In this document: in pieces, positions 1 through 12,800 of the stretch | How positions within the stretch are numbered: position 1 is the first letter of the stretch | Layout: each line of letters starts with the position of its first letter | Source of the DNA: Epiperipatus broadwayi | Taxonomy: Eukaryota > Onychophora > Udeonychophora > Euonychophora > Peripatidae | NCBI GenBank assembly: GCA_028023455.1 | Contig: JAQFVV010012989.1 | Location: 248,001 to 312,000 of the forward strand | DNA: 64,000 bases | Direction: 5' to 3' | The notes under the pieces: generated by a model | Databases searched by the model: none | The model's input: only the letters and a program-made list of their open reading frames with translations | What the model was told of the DNA's origin: nothing | Position numbers and translations under genes: made by a program

Positions 1-2742
1 TCTTGTAGTAGCATTTATCATAATAAAAAAAAGCTTGTTTAGAGCATTAGAATGCTCTTAAGTTTAAAATAGAAAAAAAAAAAAGTAAAAATGAAATAGC
101 ATTTTAATGAAATGGCTCACTTTTAAACAAAAGATCTCCAATATTCCTCATAGAGAAGCAATAAATGAGATCAGTATTTATAAAACCTTCCATTTTTTGG
201 GTGGTGAGATTTGAGGTATCTTCTATCTTTATTTTACCATATAGCTAAGAATATCTTAGTAACCATTTAACCACCAATGTTGGATGATTTTCTGGATTGT
301 CACATAAGAACTACTTGAGTAAAAAAATCTTAAGCCTTTTGAAAAACTTTACTTGTATAGGATTCAGATTCTAAATCCTAGACAAACAAGTGTATTATCT
401 CAGTGCTAATATAAATATTTCATTTTTAAAAATATAGATATGTTACATATACAAGGCTTGCTCTGTATAAATTTTGGAATGTAAATATACAGCAATACCT
501 GTCGCTAATAATTTACCAATATTTAAAATGGATGTAATTACTTTTAATGTCTTCTGGAGTTAAATTCAAAAGGGAGGTGGCTTGAATTCATTGAGTAAAA
601 AAAAATTGCATTATATTGGTTCACTGTGAATTTTTGAAATGTCTAGATGTAAAAGCCATTCATATTAATAATAAACCTGAATATTGGCCCACGAATCATT
701 TATTGGTGCTTATCCTCAAATGATAACTTCAAAAAGTTCATTCATAAAGAAATAATCTATTTCTAACCGATTTTACCTTTGGAGACATTAAGCAATGGAT
801 TAATTAAAGAAGGTAAATTATAATTAAAAGTTATTACAATTTATGCAATTGTTTCTATAACTAAAATGATAAGCTGTCATGAGTTTTTTTGCAAGAAATA
901 AGGATTGATTATTAATAATTCTTTGTTTAAAGAGAAAAATCACGTAAAAGAATATAGAAACATCTATACTCAAATAGGGAGTAAATTCTGAAATATACTA
1001 CATTTAAAAGACAAAACCTAAAATGAATCAATATTACATGAGAACTACAATGTAAGCACTGATTATTGAGAATATAGTAAAGTAATATGATTCTAGGTTA
1101 AAGTGATATTGCTTTTAAAATATTTTTTCTATCCTAAATCTATTAATAGGAAATTTCATAACATTCCTTCAGAGCAATTACTGTTGGTATTAACTAATTT
1201 CTATTTTCAAGGTTGCCATGGGAGTGCTGGTCAATATATGTAAATCTATTTTGAATTTACTGGAAAAAAAATTCTGATTGTTACTCTTAAAAGAATTTTA
1301 ATGCACCTACATTTCTATCGATGACATCTTCTGTAATGCACTGATTCTTTATATAAAAGGCAGTGTAAAATGAATCAATATTACATAACAACCTGAATCA
1401 ATATTATATAAGAACGTATGGATATTTTATTTGATAGTTAATGAAGTAATAAGCTCTAAGATTAAAATGATAATGACGTATTAAAAAATTGTTTTTTATT
1501 TTCCAAGTTAAAGAAATTGGAGGATAGAATACCTTTAACTTTATTAATATATTTTGCTTGACCTTCAAAGATCAGATAAAAATTGTCTTACTGATCATAG
1601 AAAAAATCCTTTTTATTATAAAGTTAGAAGATGAAATTAAAATATGATATCCTCAACTAGCAATGAAATGCTTCTATTGAGAAGAGTGAGAAATTAAAGA
1701 TGTAATCAATTATATTTGAAAAAGTGTCATTTATATGCTCATCAGAAGGAATTTGATTAAATGGAAGATTAGAATAGAATTAAATTTAATTACTATTTAA
1801 ATATATATATATTAAACATCACAGTTATTATTATAAGTATATAAAAAGAGCTTTCACCAGGTTTCCAAATCGTGTCATTATGCATTTTATTAATGCTCTG
1901 TGGTTTAATGTAGTTCAAAAGAGGTGAACTCTGGTGTTCGAAGCCCAAATATCAAGGTCTGTCATTTCTAATTCTCAAACATTTTTGAACTTCTGAGCAA
2001 TACAATTATTGATTTATTTGTGCTAATCAAAGTAAATATATCTTGTAGTTAATTTAAAACGATAAAGTGTATAATGTTGCCAAATTCTTTGCTTCCTTTA
2101 ACGATGCCTTTTTAAAATAACGTTTGCTTTTTTATATCTCCAAAGTTTAATAATAATCATCATATAAAGATTATTTGTCATTTAAGAGACCAAGAAGTAT
2201 AGTACATTAAGTGGTATAGTCCTATTCATTTGACCAAAATTGGATATTTTTTAAATTCTCATTTCAGGTAAAAATCTATAGCCCGAAGTTCACCACTTCC
2301 TCCTTATCATTATTTATTATTAAGATAGTTTTGAGTACGTTTAGAGATGTGCATGTTATTTTAAGAGTCCGGTAACTATGGCGATCGACACTTGCGATAT
2401 TGTTTTAGCACTGACCATTTTATTTTATTGTCTTCCGTCAGAAAAAAAAAATCAACTTATATACTTAATACTAAAAAAATACAACAAATATAATATTATT
2501 TATGTAGGCAGGTAAGATAATAAGGCAAAAGGTATCATCGCGGTATCATTTAATCTTTGATATTGATATAGCTACTGCCTGTCCTCTTAATATGTTTTTC
2601 CAATTATTTTCATACTTAAAAAAATCTATCATAAATTTGATTGAATTCTTTATATTAATAAAAAGCACATATATATATATATTTGAAATTAGTCCTCAAT
2701 TTCTAAATAATATTTATTCAATGTCGTTTAACATCATCTATT
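1..2742. other. AT-rich non-coding DNA
   Basis: No supportable gene is visible; reading frames are short and of low complexity. Two diverged stretches, near 1010-1110 and 1360-1480, share the string AAAATGAATCAATATTACAT and similar following sequence about 340 bp apart. This suggests an old local duplication. The rest shows only A/T homopolymers and short TA runs. Confidence 0.6.
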
Positions 2743-3230
2743 TTAAAACAGGCAAAAACTCATTATATATATACTGTCTCACACAGCAAGCTAGAGTAAT
2801 CAATGGATGCCATAAGGCTTGTGCATAAAATTCCCATCTAGTGCCTACCCATCCAATATCTCCAGACTAGTTTCTGGCTTGTGGCCTTCGTCAGTGAGGA
2901 GCCTTGGATATGAGAGCCCTGCACCTAGATCCTATCCACATCTAGTGTCTACTCATTCAATACCCCAGACTAGTTTTTGGTTTGTGACCTTCATCAGTGA
3001 TGAGCCCTGGATATGAAAGCCCTGCATCTAGATCCGAAGATCTAAGTGCAGTGCTCTCAGATCCAAGGCTCCTCACTGACGAAGGCCATAAGCCAGAAAC
3101 TAGTCTAGGGATATTGGATGAGTAGGCACTAGATGGGGATTTTATGCACAAGCCTTCTGGCATCCATTGATTACTCCAGCTTGTTGTGTGTGGCAATATA
3201 TATATATATAGTGAGTTTTGCCTGCTTTAA
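2743..3230. repeat. Foldback repeat family A, copy 1
   Basis: The left outer sequence (TTTAAAACAGGCAAAAACTC) and the right end (GAGTTTTGCCTGCTTTAA) are inverted copies of one another, and the inner arms (AATCAATGGATGCCA...) pair over most of the length. The left arm contains a tandem duplication of about 102 bp (2831-2933 and 2934-3035), each unit carrying the ACTAGTTT...GGCTTGTGG core, so the hairpin arms are unequal. The sequence right of the element, including a GTGATGTTTA-like string, is shared with the copies at 9.5 and 13.9 kb. Short frames here are shadows of the repeat. It looks like a non-autonomous foldback/MITE; no transposase is linked to it in this window. Confidence 0.8.
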
Positions 3231-3369
3231 CAACAGTTATACGCAAGCATAATAGGAGATGGTCATGTGATGTTTATTGGCTTATCATCTATTTATTTAT
3301 TTAAAATTACGCTATATATAATACTTTTTAAAACATAATCAAATGATTGGTTGTTTGGAAGTTCAAATG

Positions 3370-3478
3370 AAGTTCGAGCACCGAAAGTAATAAAGTTGAG
3401 TCGCAATCTATAGACCTTGAGCTCTAAAGTCCGTGCACCGGAAGTGATACAAATGAATCGCGGTCAATGGGTTTTGAG
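3370..3478. repeat. Two-unit diverged tandem repeat
   Basis: Two units of about 52 bp, starting at 3370 and 3427, share the pattern GAAGTTCGAGCACCG / AAAGTCCGTGCACCG, then AGTAATA-like and GAATCGC-like blocks, and end in TTGAG. The pair is GC-richer than its surroundings. No function is apparent. Confidence 0.5.
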
Positions 3479-5888
3479 TTTTCACGTTTGCTTCTTTTCT
3501 ATTGCGCCAATTTGTAGTCACTGTAAATGAAATGTTTAAAAGTTTATGTCGGTTTAAAGATTTTCATCGTTATATTTATATATTTTAAAGCGAAGTTATT
3601 TCATGAACTAAATATGTTGAACATATGTAGATTTTTTAATGGCAAAATGTTTAGAATATTCATTTTTATACTCACGATTTAGACTTTCAAATGGGGGAAT
3701 AAACTCCCCGAGATTTATCACATTACAAAATAGGCTTAAAATTTTCCACTCCGGTATCCATTCAGTCATAAGTAACCATCTAGTAATTGATCAGGAAATG
3801 GTATTCATCTTTTTTTTAAATAAAGAAAAAAACAAGTAAAGCATCTTATTTTTTTATTAAAGAATAATTGATAGAATAGATAACTAATGATTTTACTTTT
3901 GCTTGTTCCTTTTTGGACAGCTGTTGGATAAATCTTTACACAACAATGGGTTATGTAAAGAATAATTTGTCTATTATTCTGTATATCTACCTACTTCCTT
4001 ACTTATCTGATTAATCATCTACCTGCCTATCTACTCACTTCGCTAATTATGTGTTTAATTCCTCAATGATCCACACACCTGCCTATTTATTTGCTTAATT
4101 CCTCAAAGATCCATACATTATATACTCACCAATCTATCTAACTTTCTATATATGCATTCTTAAAAATTAGTTATATTTTTTGTTAAGAAATGATGAAAAG
4201 TTATGTTATTCTGATAATAATCTGGTATCGTTTGTTGCTGATTATATTTTTTTAAAGCGAAGATTGATATCAGATCACTTAAACATCGATATGTCTGGCT
4301 AGATATCGCATTAGTTTGTAGTTTCATCTAATTTATTATATAGATATTTACATTTAAGCTTTTTTTTCTTCAGGAAAAAGCATTTAAATAAGCAATTCAG
4401 GTTTATCGTTTATTTTACGGTACGCGTTATAAGAACAATAAATATTTAAATAGTTAACTAAGCATAATTGTATCTATGGAGCTTGCAGTATTTTAAAAAT
4501 GATTTTTTTTTAAAAAAAAAAAGTTTTATATTCAATAGTTACCGATGGTTTTATTATTCAAATTTAACAATGCTCCTGCTTAGACTGGTAGCGATATCAA
4601 GAATTGCTTCAAACAATTTTGCATGCGGAATAAATAGATGATTTAAACATTTTTCACAGTAAAATAGTTCTTAAATTAATTTAATAATTCTAATCTCAAT
4701 CTATAAATAAGAACAATAATAAAATAAATTAAATATACTTATATATAATTATAAAATAAAAGTAACGCAAATACTAAATATTGAGATGCCAAAATAAATT
4801 GAATTAAGAGATTAGTGAATACAAATAATGTGTCATCATTAACCAGTTGTTATTGTCTGGTTATTTTATCTCCAATTAAGACACTTAAACACACTTATAC
4901 ACAGTATATAACTTTTATTTCTTTATGCTTTCCAAAAATAAATTTTATTTATGTAAGCGAGAACTTATATAATAGTTTAAATATTCATACAAACGCGCTA
5001 ATGAAAACTCTGACATAAGTCCGTAGTTCTGGGATCACGAAAGAGTTGTCGGTTACAATTTCAATCTCGAAACATTAACCTCTTTTGCTTAGAGAGAGAC
5101 GACCGTAAGAAGAAGTTGAAAAAGGCATGATTCGCAGCTAACTAACCACTAGAGCATCCAATTATCTCACAAGTGGAATATGTAAATGTGTCTATTTACA
5201 TAATTTTAATAATAAATAAATATTATGAAAAAGGAGCGGAAGAAAGTTTGTTATGATTATAGTGATCGGCACTGAAAATTAACTTAGCCAGATAATAAGT
5301 AGAAATGAAAATATATTCCACTTCGCCAAGCATATAAACATACGTACGCAAAAGTATTACATATATAATTGAAGCAAAAATTAAAATTAATAATTAAAAA
5401 TTAAAACTCCAGAAGTACAAATAATTTTACTTCAATTCAACTTAGTAAATGAGTATGTAAACTTAAAATGTATATTTTTAATATAACTTGTTTTTGCACA
5501 TAAATTCTAAGCATACTGTATATATATTATACACACATTAGTGAAATACACAAAGTAAAAAAAAAAAATAGACAATTTTAGTCATTAAAATGAAACCCCA
5601 TTTCTAAAGTAGAAATTACGTAAACCGTTTAACGATGTATGCATAGACATACAGTGGAGTTCACAGAGGGATTGAAAAGGAAATATGCAGGTGAAAGAAC
5701 AACAGGTACTATTACCGCCATTAAAAACGGCTGAACTGGTGTTATTGTTAAAAGAGATAACAGTAAATGGACAACTGAATTCCTAAACTTAATCTCAAAA
5801 GATTCAAAAAACAAAAATTATCTATAAACTAAATGGATAAAATATGAAAATTTAATATAATGATCTGAATGTAGTATGTCATGTATAA
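3479..5888. other. Non-coding stretch with a degenerate CTAC/CTAT tract
   Basis: No gene is supportable. About 3985-4140 is a decayed tetranucleotide tract (CTACCTGCCTATCTACTCAC and variants). A GC-richer patch near 5020-5160 loosely resembles a tRNA-derived sequence but lacks convincing boxes. The rest is AT-rich. Confidence 0.5.
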
Positions 5889-6275
5889 GTAATTAGAGAG
5901 ATTTGAACTAGGATTTTTCAGTCTATTTTCTTCATTCCATCCCAAGCAACCGATACACATGACCACACACATGTGATAAAGGTACTTGATCATCAATACA
6001 CGTATTTTGTGCAGAATCGCAGTCATCAGTTAAGCCAGAACATAATCTTCCACACATATATACAATCAGTGCTCGGTTTATATTAAGATAGCAATTCCTC
6101 AAACTTTAATGGACAGACTCCTATCTTCTCACCCTTCCAACTATTCAATCATTCATTTCACTAAAAAATCAACTAGTATAATTTTCGCATGAGGTTGGAC
6201 ATGTGTATCGGTTGCTTAAGATGGAGTAGAGGATAAATAGACTTAAAAATCCTGAGTTCAAATCCTTCTAATTAC
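5889..6275. repeat. Repeat family B, foldback copy
   Basis: The ends are inverted copies: GTAATTAGAGAGATTTGAAC on the left against GAGTTCAAATCCTTCTAATTAC on the right, with the next 40 bases also pairing. The interior carries the family B core, with a CATCAGTT...CCAGA block, then CACACATATA, then TTTATATTAAGATAGC and CTTTAATGGACAGACTC. The same core occurs near 12.1, 12.6, 32.5, 37.8 and 43.2 kb. The GAGTTCAAATCC string resembles a Pol III B box, so a tRNA-derived SINE origin is possible but unproven. Confidence 0.65.
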
Positions 6276-6964
6276 ACATATAAGAAATATTCAATAAAAG
6301 CAAATTACATACTGCCTTAGAATTATGTCATATATAATAATTGGAAAATCTGAATTTAACTCGAAAACCATTTTACTGGTATCTGTGGAAAATTATATAT
6401 ATATTTGATATTATTATAAACTAAAATTATATATGATGAAATAGAAAATATTTTAGGAAAAAAGAAAATTACAATTTAACTTTCTCTGTTTTTTTCTTAA
6501 ACCGTTTTTTATTCCCCGCAGATAAATTTATGTGGATACTAACTAACTATCCAATCTAATTAACCTCATTTCACTATATATATATTATCATGTCTATAAT
6601 GTTTTCATATACAAAAAGATATGAATGAATATTTTCTCATTGTTTCTAGATTTATTTATTCTGTAATATTTACAAATACTCAGTATTTAATCTTATATTG
6701 GGTAAATAATGAGATGGTTATTATTAAAAGTGGGGACGTAATAATATATATACAGAAATTAATATTTATATATATAAAATTGATATATATATAAAGACAC
6801 GTGTGTGTATATATATATATGTAAAAATGAATACACCTGCTGTTTGTACGCTTATATATGTAATTATTTTTGCTTGCGTGGAATTATATAAAATATTCAG
6901 GTAAATTTAATTTTAATTTAAAATTTTATATTAACATAAAATGCTAATGGGAAGATCTACTTAC

Positions 6965-7240
6965 ATATGCCTCTCTACGCAAGCCATTCTTTTTATACAG
7001 CACACAACTGAGGATGAGTGTACACATAGATAGACCAACAGCTAATAAAATAATCCCTGCATAATGATATCGAGCAAATGAGCCCACCGGCTCTCCCGGT
7101 ATTCGCGAAACTATAAAACATATTGAACCGCTGATAAAGAAGGAGATACCAACAAATAATCCAACGCAGGAGGTCGTGTTAAAAGCTCCGGGGATCTCCG
7201 ATCGTTGTTGAATGCTATTATGATCAATAACGGTGAACAT
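6965..7240 (-). CDS. Probable first coding exon of a two-span membrane protein
   Basis: The frame runs 92 codons from ATG (complement of 7238-7240) to a consensus 5' splice site: the exon ends in GAGGCATAT and GTAAGT follows (complement of 6959-6964), phase 0. Unspliced, the frame would stop six codons later. Two hydrophobic segments are visible: about residues 24-45 (VGLFVGISFFISGSICFIV) and 60-82 (AGIILLAVGLSMCTLILSCV). They are joined by a short proline/glycine loop (SRIPGEPVGSF) and followed by a basic KKNGLRRE stretch, as expected for a hairpin of two membrane spans. The exon and about 250 bp upstream are GC-richer and more CpG-rich than anything nearby. An in-frame stop lies upstream of the ATG. 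I do not recognise the family; the plan recalls small two-span proteins such as neurensins, but that is only a resemblance. The remaining exons were not found, so the protein is partial. Confidence 0.6.
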
Positions 7241-7480
7241 AACACATGGGGAAGGGCGCGGGCAAACCCGATAAAGAAAAGTTAAGGCAGTGAGAGGTTA
7301 ACTCACCGCGGTGTTTTTTTCATCATACTTCAGCATGGCCAGTTTAGCAATCCTGCTGATATGTAGTTTGCTCTGACAGATTTAATAAAGAAGCGAATAC
7401 TATTTAATGCAAAGGGGAGTTTTGCAATACCACGCCACGAAGCGGAGGAAAAGAGTAATATCTCTTAGTTTCGTCGTTTT
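7241..7480 (-). promoter_or_regulatory. Putative 5' region of the two-span gene, with an alternative mini-exon
   Basis: This patch is GC-richer than its surroundings and contains CGCGGGC, CCGCGG and CGACGAAAC-type strings (read on the minus strand), as a promoter-proximal region might. It also holds a 10-codon open frame starting at the complement of 7334-7336 (MLKYDEKNTA). That frame ends at 7307 exactly on a consensus donor GTGAGT (complement of 7301-7306). This could be an alternative first exon or a spliced leader segment of the same gene, or chance. No clear TATA box or initiator was identified. Confidence 0.3.
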
Positions 7481-8110
7481 TCTTGATTAGTAATAATTAG
7501 GAAATCTTCGATGGCTATGTCATTTAATTAGTTTATTTACTCTGTAGACTTAATTTTAAACCTGCTTTCTATTACTTTTATTTAAAATACAATTATGAAC
7601 GCTATTTTAAATCCACGCAAAAAGTTTAAACAATCACTTTAAAATAAATCCAACTTTGCATCGAACGGAGTTAAATATCATATAGAACGCATTTTCCGAG
7701 CGCTCAAAGGACGTTTCTTACACTATTCGAATTAGCTAACGCTCATATCTACCTAGATACATATAAAAAGACAACATTTTTAAAAAGTATTTGTAATGTT
7801 GTGAGAATGCTCTGTATTATCCCACCATGGATTATAAACAGAGAAGCTTAGAACTGGAACATATCAGGTCTTATTTCATAATTCATTTAAAATTTTGCTT
7901 GAGATATCTGAGAGGGCTCGCTTAGTTATTTATTAAGGTTAAAGAAGTAAAATATTCGAGGTTAAATCATCAAGCAATGTTTTGCTTATAAAACTGCCGA
8001 TTACAGGTTGTTTGTGAAAAGTGTGATAAAGGGCACTTTAAATATTTAATAATATCAGACAATAAAATTTAAGTTTGACGTTATAGCAAGCTTAATTATA
8101 TGTTTACATA
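7481..8110. other. Non-coding stretch
   Basis: No supportable gene or repeat structure was seen. It is AT-rich with stop codons in all frames, although base composition just downstream of the GC-richer patch is less extreme. Confidence 0.5.
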
Positions 8111-8114
8111 CATA

Positions 8115-8680
8115 TATATACACACACACACAGGGAAGGGACTAAATAAATGGTTTCATTTCACATACTAATATATATATATTTGATTTTCAGAGAAAAA
8201 TGAATATATACCTAGATAATGAAGGATCGTGCGATACAGAAGTAACGCATGTCTATGATCTGAAGTTCGAATAGAGGCAGAATGAAATTATATATCTATG
8301 CATATATATATATACACACACATAGGGAATATACTAAATAAACCATATGGTCTAGTATTTTAGCAATATATTTTTGACTTGCGTAGTAATATAAATACAT
8401 ACAAATATAATAAGGGTCTCGTGATGCAGAGATACTGCAATCACTCCCATATCTATGACCTGGAATTCAAATATAGGCAGAGTGAAATTCTTTTTAATGG
8501 GACCCTTTTTTTTTTTGATTAGTTGACACATAGCTAACAGGCTTATTCATCCAACATTAATAGGCAAATAAATACCTAGCTATTTTTAGCTAAGGAATAA
8601 AGTAAAAATGGAAAACTGTTCAAATTCATATCTACCCGCCACCCCTACAATCTGGAATTCGAAGATATGCAGAATAAATT
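8115..8680. repeat. Diverged tandem repeat units with tRNA-like B-box strings
   Basis: About three diverged units (roughly 8120-8300, 8310-8495 and 8500-8680) share an order of motifs: a CACACAC/AGGGAA block, ACTAAATAAA, then a final CTATGATCTGAAGTTCGAAT / CTATGACCTGGAATTCAAAT / CAATCTGGAATTCGAAGA string followed by GGCAGA(A/G)TGAAAT. The final string resembles a Pol III B box (GGTTCGAATCC). A decayed tRNA-derived SINE cluster is plausible; the A box is not convincing. Confidence 0.45.
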
Positions 8681-9540
8681 TGCTTTAAATAGACTTAGGA
8701 GTTGTTTTAGGATATTAGATCCACAATCAACAGCTATATATTGAACTTTGGTCAGGAAATGGCTATCTAGCTACGCTTAGTTAGATGAAAAAACAAAGAT
8801 AGAAAACTGCTTTCCACCTAAAAATTGGGAAGCCTAATGAGCAGTATCTTATTAAAACTAAAATAAGAAATGAAAAATTTATATGTACGCATTAAATGTT
8901 CCATATTATGCAATTAAATATAATGGATAAAATCTCTAATTATAAAAATAAAAATAATTCTAGATTCTGCAAGTAATACTGTAATCAAAAACCAATTTTT
9001 ATTAGTATTCAGAAAAAAAATTTATAACATAAAATTCAAATTCTGTAAATCAAAAACACAATTTTTTTTTACTTATCTAAACATAAGGTGTTTAATTGAG
9101 ATCAAATCACTAGATGAACTGCGTTTTGTAGGATTTTCAGTGTTGTTGTTTTTTTTTTTAATGAAAATAATTCAAATTGATAGAAAACAATATGAAGTCA
9201 TAACTGACTTAAAAGTTCAAAAACTAATCATATTCTGAAGTTTCAGGGAAGTAAACAATATTTACTCTTTAAATTTTTCTATAGTAGATTATTATATTAT
9301 TAAAAAATAGTAAATATTTATCTACATTAATACAGTAAATACAAAAATTGAATAATAGCAACAAAAGTTGTATGGTACATTTGTACTCATCATTGAAATC
9401 AAATGATGCATGCTATTATCTAATTATTTCTTGCAGTTAAATAAATAATGGTAGAACAATAACTGAAAGCAAAAATTAAGATTCAAACTCCAAATAATAA
9501 CTAATTTATACAGGTTCTACAATACCTGGATGAAAACAAG
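8681..9540. other. AT-rich non-coding DNA
   Basis: Low-complexity sequence with T and A homopolymers; no coding frame or repeat architecture could be supported. Confidence 0.5.
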
Positions 9541-9775
9541 CTAAACTCTCCACATAGTAGTGCCACTCAGTACAAGCCAGAGTAATCAATGGATGCCAGA
9601 AGATTTGTGCATAAAATCCTTATGTAGTGCCTATTCATCCAATATCCTCATACTAGTTTTTAGCTTGTGGTTTTTGTCAGTGAGGAGCCTTGGATCTGAG
9701 ACCATTGCACCTATATCCCTTCGGATTGCACTGAGTGGCACTACTATATGGAGCATTTTGCCTGTTTTAATAACA
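9541..9775. repeat. Foldback repeat family A, copy 2
   Basis: Terminal inverted repeats are clear: CTCCACATAGTAGTGCCACT at the left and AGTGGCACTACTATATGGAG at the right. Between them lies the left-arm body (AATCAATGGATGCCAGAAG ... GGAGCCTTGGATCTGAGA) without its partner arm. The right flank (CCTGTTTTAATAACACTTAG ... GTGATCATGTGATGTTTAGT) is shared with the copy at 13.9 kb, so the repeating unit extends beyond the palindrome. Confidence 0.75.
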
Positions 9776-10029
9776 CTTAGGAGCAAGTATAAGAAATAGT
9801 GATCATGTGATGTTTAGTGGTTTAATACCAATCCTGCCTAATACAATAGTGGTGGCTAGGGTTATTAAAGAACCAAAGACACCAAAACATATGGGTACTG
9901 AACTGAGTTCAGATCTATAGGACTATATAATCTAATGAGCTTGGATTGAAAATATTACTGTGCTTTCAATTTTATTCTCATAGTTTTGTAGTTAAGTAGA
10001 GATAAAAGATGGCTGCTAAAAGGTTGTAT

Positions 10030-10156
10030 TAGATCCAAAGATCTAGGTGCAGGGCTCTCAGATCCAAAGTTCTTCACTGACAAAAGCCACATGCTAAAAA
10101 CTAGTCTGGAGATATTGGGTGAGTAGGCACTAGATAAGGACTTTATGCACAAACCT
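10030..10156. repeat. Foldback repeat family A, single right arm
   Basis: AGATCCAAAGATCTAGGTGC ... ACTAGTCTGGAGATATTGGG ... TTTATGCACAAACC is the inverted counterpart of the arm at 9590-9700. It may be the partner of that copy, displaced by about 250 bp of unrelated DNA, or an independent fragment. Confidence 0.65.
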
Positions 10157-10159
10157 GCT

Positions 10160-12120
10160 TAGTGGTTTAATACCTAGATGAATTATATATACACTGATTA
10201 TATTTAATTTATCAGTGGTCAGTTTTGGAAACAATGTAAAAGCATTAGAAATAAATTATTCCATACATAAAAATAGTGAAAAGTGACTATAATCTGTAAT
10301 TTTATTTGAGCATGAAATTGTTGAACACAAATCCATTAATTAATATATACATATTACTTCAAATTTAAGCTGCTCTTGAATTTAAGCCACAATAAAATTT
10401 TAAATTTGAAAAATTGGAAAAAAAACATTAAAATGATTTGATAATAATATTGAACAATAATAAACATTTTTATTACTTTAATAGGAGCTAAAAGAAAAGT
10501 GTAAATGGATGAATAAGTTGCTATCAACAATCCTAATACTATGCACATGTAGAGCATGAAGCAAATATGTGATCAATGAGGAGTGGGAGATTTCCAGAAA
10601 TATATTTAAATATTTGCTTTAAATTTAAGCCATATTCTAATTTTATGTTTTCAAAATTTAAATAAAGTGTGTGCCTTAAATTTAAAGTAATACAAGTAAA
10701 TTAAATATTTTCATGTATTTATGAAACTATAAATAATGGAAATTAAGAGGTTATATCTATATAATTAACCAGAGATAACTTTATCTATATTGTTGCCAGA
10801 AAACTATCAATTATTAATACTCCTGTATTCTGACCGATTTCTTTGTTCTCAGTTACTTTAAGCTTTCAACTTTCACTTTAATATTAAACCATTATTATTT
10901 ATCAGAATATAATAAATTTGACCTCATTTGATAGATATTTTTGTTTAGAAATTAAATAAATTTTACAAAATCACATTTGATTTTTGGAATTATTTTAAAA
11001 ATTAGATTTTAATCAAAACAAAGTGCTGTTTCATTAACAAATTTCAGGAGGAGCAGATTCAATTTTCAAAATGATTGAAATCTTTTTTGTTTAATATTTG
11101 TTTTAAAAATCTGAACAAATTATTTTCAATAATTAACAAGTCAATCAAATTATGCTTTAAATGTTTACAATTTATTAGTAATTTTTATGATATTGCTAAA
11201 CATTATTACAGTAATGTCACACTATATATGACTTGCATATTTAATTGTTATTACAGATTGTTTAGTCACAACATTTTATAGACTATTGAATTTCCTGTGA
11301 TTGTAATCACACTAGTGACATTACTCAGAAGAAATATTTTTGATTTCCAAAAATTGTCATACTATTTCTATACAAAAATAATCCTAAACTTTCCACAAAA
11401 TCAAGTTTTTAGACCATCAATATTTTCTCAAAGTAATCTCACAAAGTTTGAGATTATTCAAATATACAAAATGCACCTATCATGGTACAGTTTAAGAACC
11501 TTTGAAGATTCATGTATTTGATTATCATGACATCTTTTAAATTTTTTTGAAATTAAAATATTAGAAAAAAATATATGAAAATTTTAATTCTATAAAAAAA
11601 ATGTGCAAGATTTCTCAGTAGAGGGCAAAAAATGCAAATTTCAATTTCTTCACTTCCACCTGACAAAATATCGTAATTAAAAACTGCCTAGTTAATAGAC
11701 AATCAAGAGGCTAAACAAGTTTTCTCTATTAATTTATAATAACTCTTTTGTCCTAAGTTTAATAAGAGATAAATTCTTAAAATCTAAGTGCTAGTAAAAT
11801 TGATATTTATTATATTTCATTTGAAATGGAAAAGCATTGCATTAATGTAACCAGCATTTAGAATATATATATATTGTACCTACTGAAATTTGAAGTAAAT
11901 TTCAATATGTGATGATATGTAAATTGCATTTTTTTTCTTAATTGATTTAATAGTGGATGTAATGACCTAGAAGCATTGAAATATGTTACTATGACAACAA
12001 TAATATTAAGACAAGAAATATTTATTAATAATTGCAATATTTAAATACATGCATATTAAACTTAATATAATTATAAGACACTTATATAATATTTAATGTT
12101 TAAATATATCTGTTATTTTG
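10160..12120. other. AT-rich non-coding DNA
   Basis: Only AT-rich sequence with frequent TTTAAATTTAAG-like strings was seen. A short inverted pair, AGTAATGTCAC (about 11210) and GTGACATTACT (about 11315), bounds roughly 110 bp and could be a decayed small foldback. No gene is supportable. Confidence 0.45.
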
Positions 12121-12129
12121 TTTATGTGA

Positions 12130-12800
12130 TATATATCACTATCTCCCGCACATATATAGAATCAATGCTCAATTTATATTAAGAGAGTAAATCTTCAAAC
12201 TTTAATAAACAAGATTTAATCTTTTCCACTCTTCAACTCTTCAGTTATCCATATCATTAAAAATCCAAGGGTGAAATGCTCAAAACTTTTGTTGGTAGCT
12301 GTAGAGAGCTTGAAAGTCTGAGTTCAAATTCCTTATAATTACATTAAGTTTAGTATAAACAATATCCATGTATTTAAATATTACATATTCAGCCTGTATT
12401 CCTCTTCTGTATAATTAAATGGCCATATTAAGGTCCTATATGCAAGGGGTCAGACTGACTTAAGGTCAACATGGGTATGACAATAATATTGGCATCAGCA
12501 AGAGCTTTGAACATTTCATCCTCAAATTTTCAATGATATGGCTAGTTGAAGAGTTGGAGAGTGGAGAAGATTGAAGCTTGTCCATTAAAGTTTGAAGATC
12601 TGCAATTGAGTACTGATTGTATATATGTGTGGGAGATAGTGATTTAGACCAACTGATGAGTTCTTGTTCAGCACAAAATACATATATTGGAGAGTATTTA
12701 TCTTTTTCACATATATGTGGTTATGGGTATTGATTGTATAAGATGGATTGGATAACTGTAAGAAGCTTAAAAGGCTGAATTCAATTCCCTTATAATTATT
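12130..12800. repeat. Repeat family B, two copies in opposite orientation
   Basis: The block at 12130-12330 (CACACATATATA-like start, TTTATATTAAGA, CTTTAATAAAC, CACTCTTCAACTCTTCA) reappears as its reverse complement at about 12540-12660 (GAAGAGTTGGAGAGTGGAGA, TTAAAGTTTGAAGA, ATATATGTGTGGGAGAT). The region continues to a GAATTCAATTCCCTTATAAT string near 12780, matching GAGTTCAAATTCCTTATAAT near 12330. It is therefore a large head-to-head foldback. Confidence 0.65.

Noticed and set aside
2819-3196. Frames such as CIKSPSSAYSSNIPRLVSGL on both strands
   Set aside because: The same peptide appears in several family A copies and on both strands because the repeat is palindromic; it is not a protein family.
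5027-5165. GC-richer patch with tRNA-like CTAGTGGTTAGTTAGC on the minus strand
   Set aside because: No credible B box at the right distance and no cloverleaf; not reported as a tRNA.
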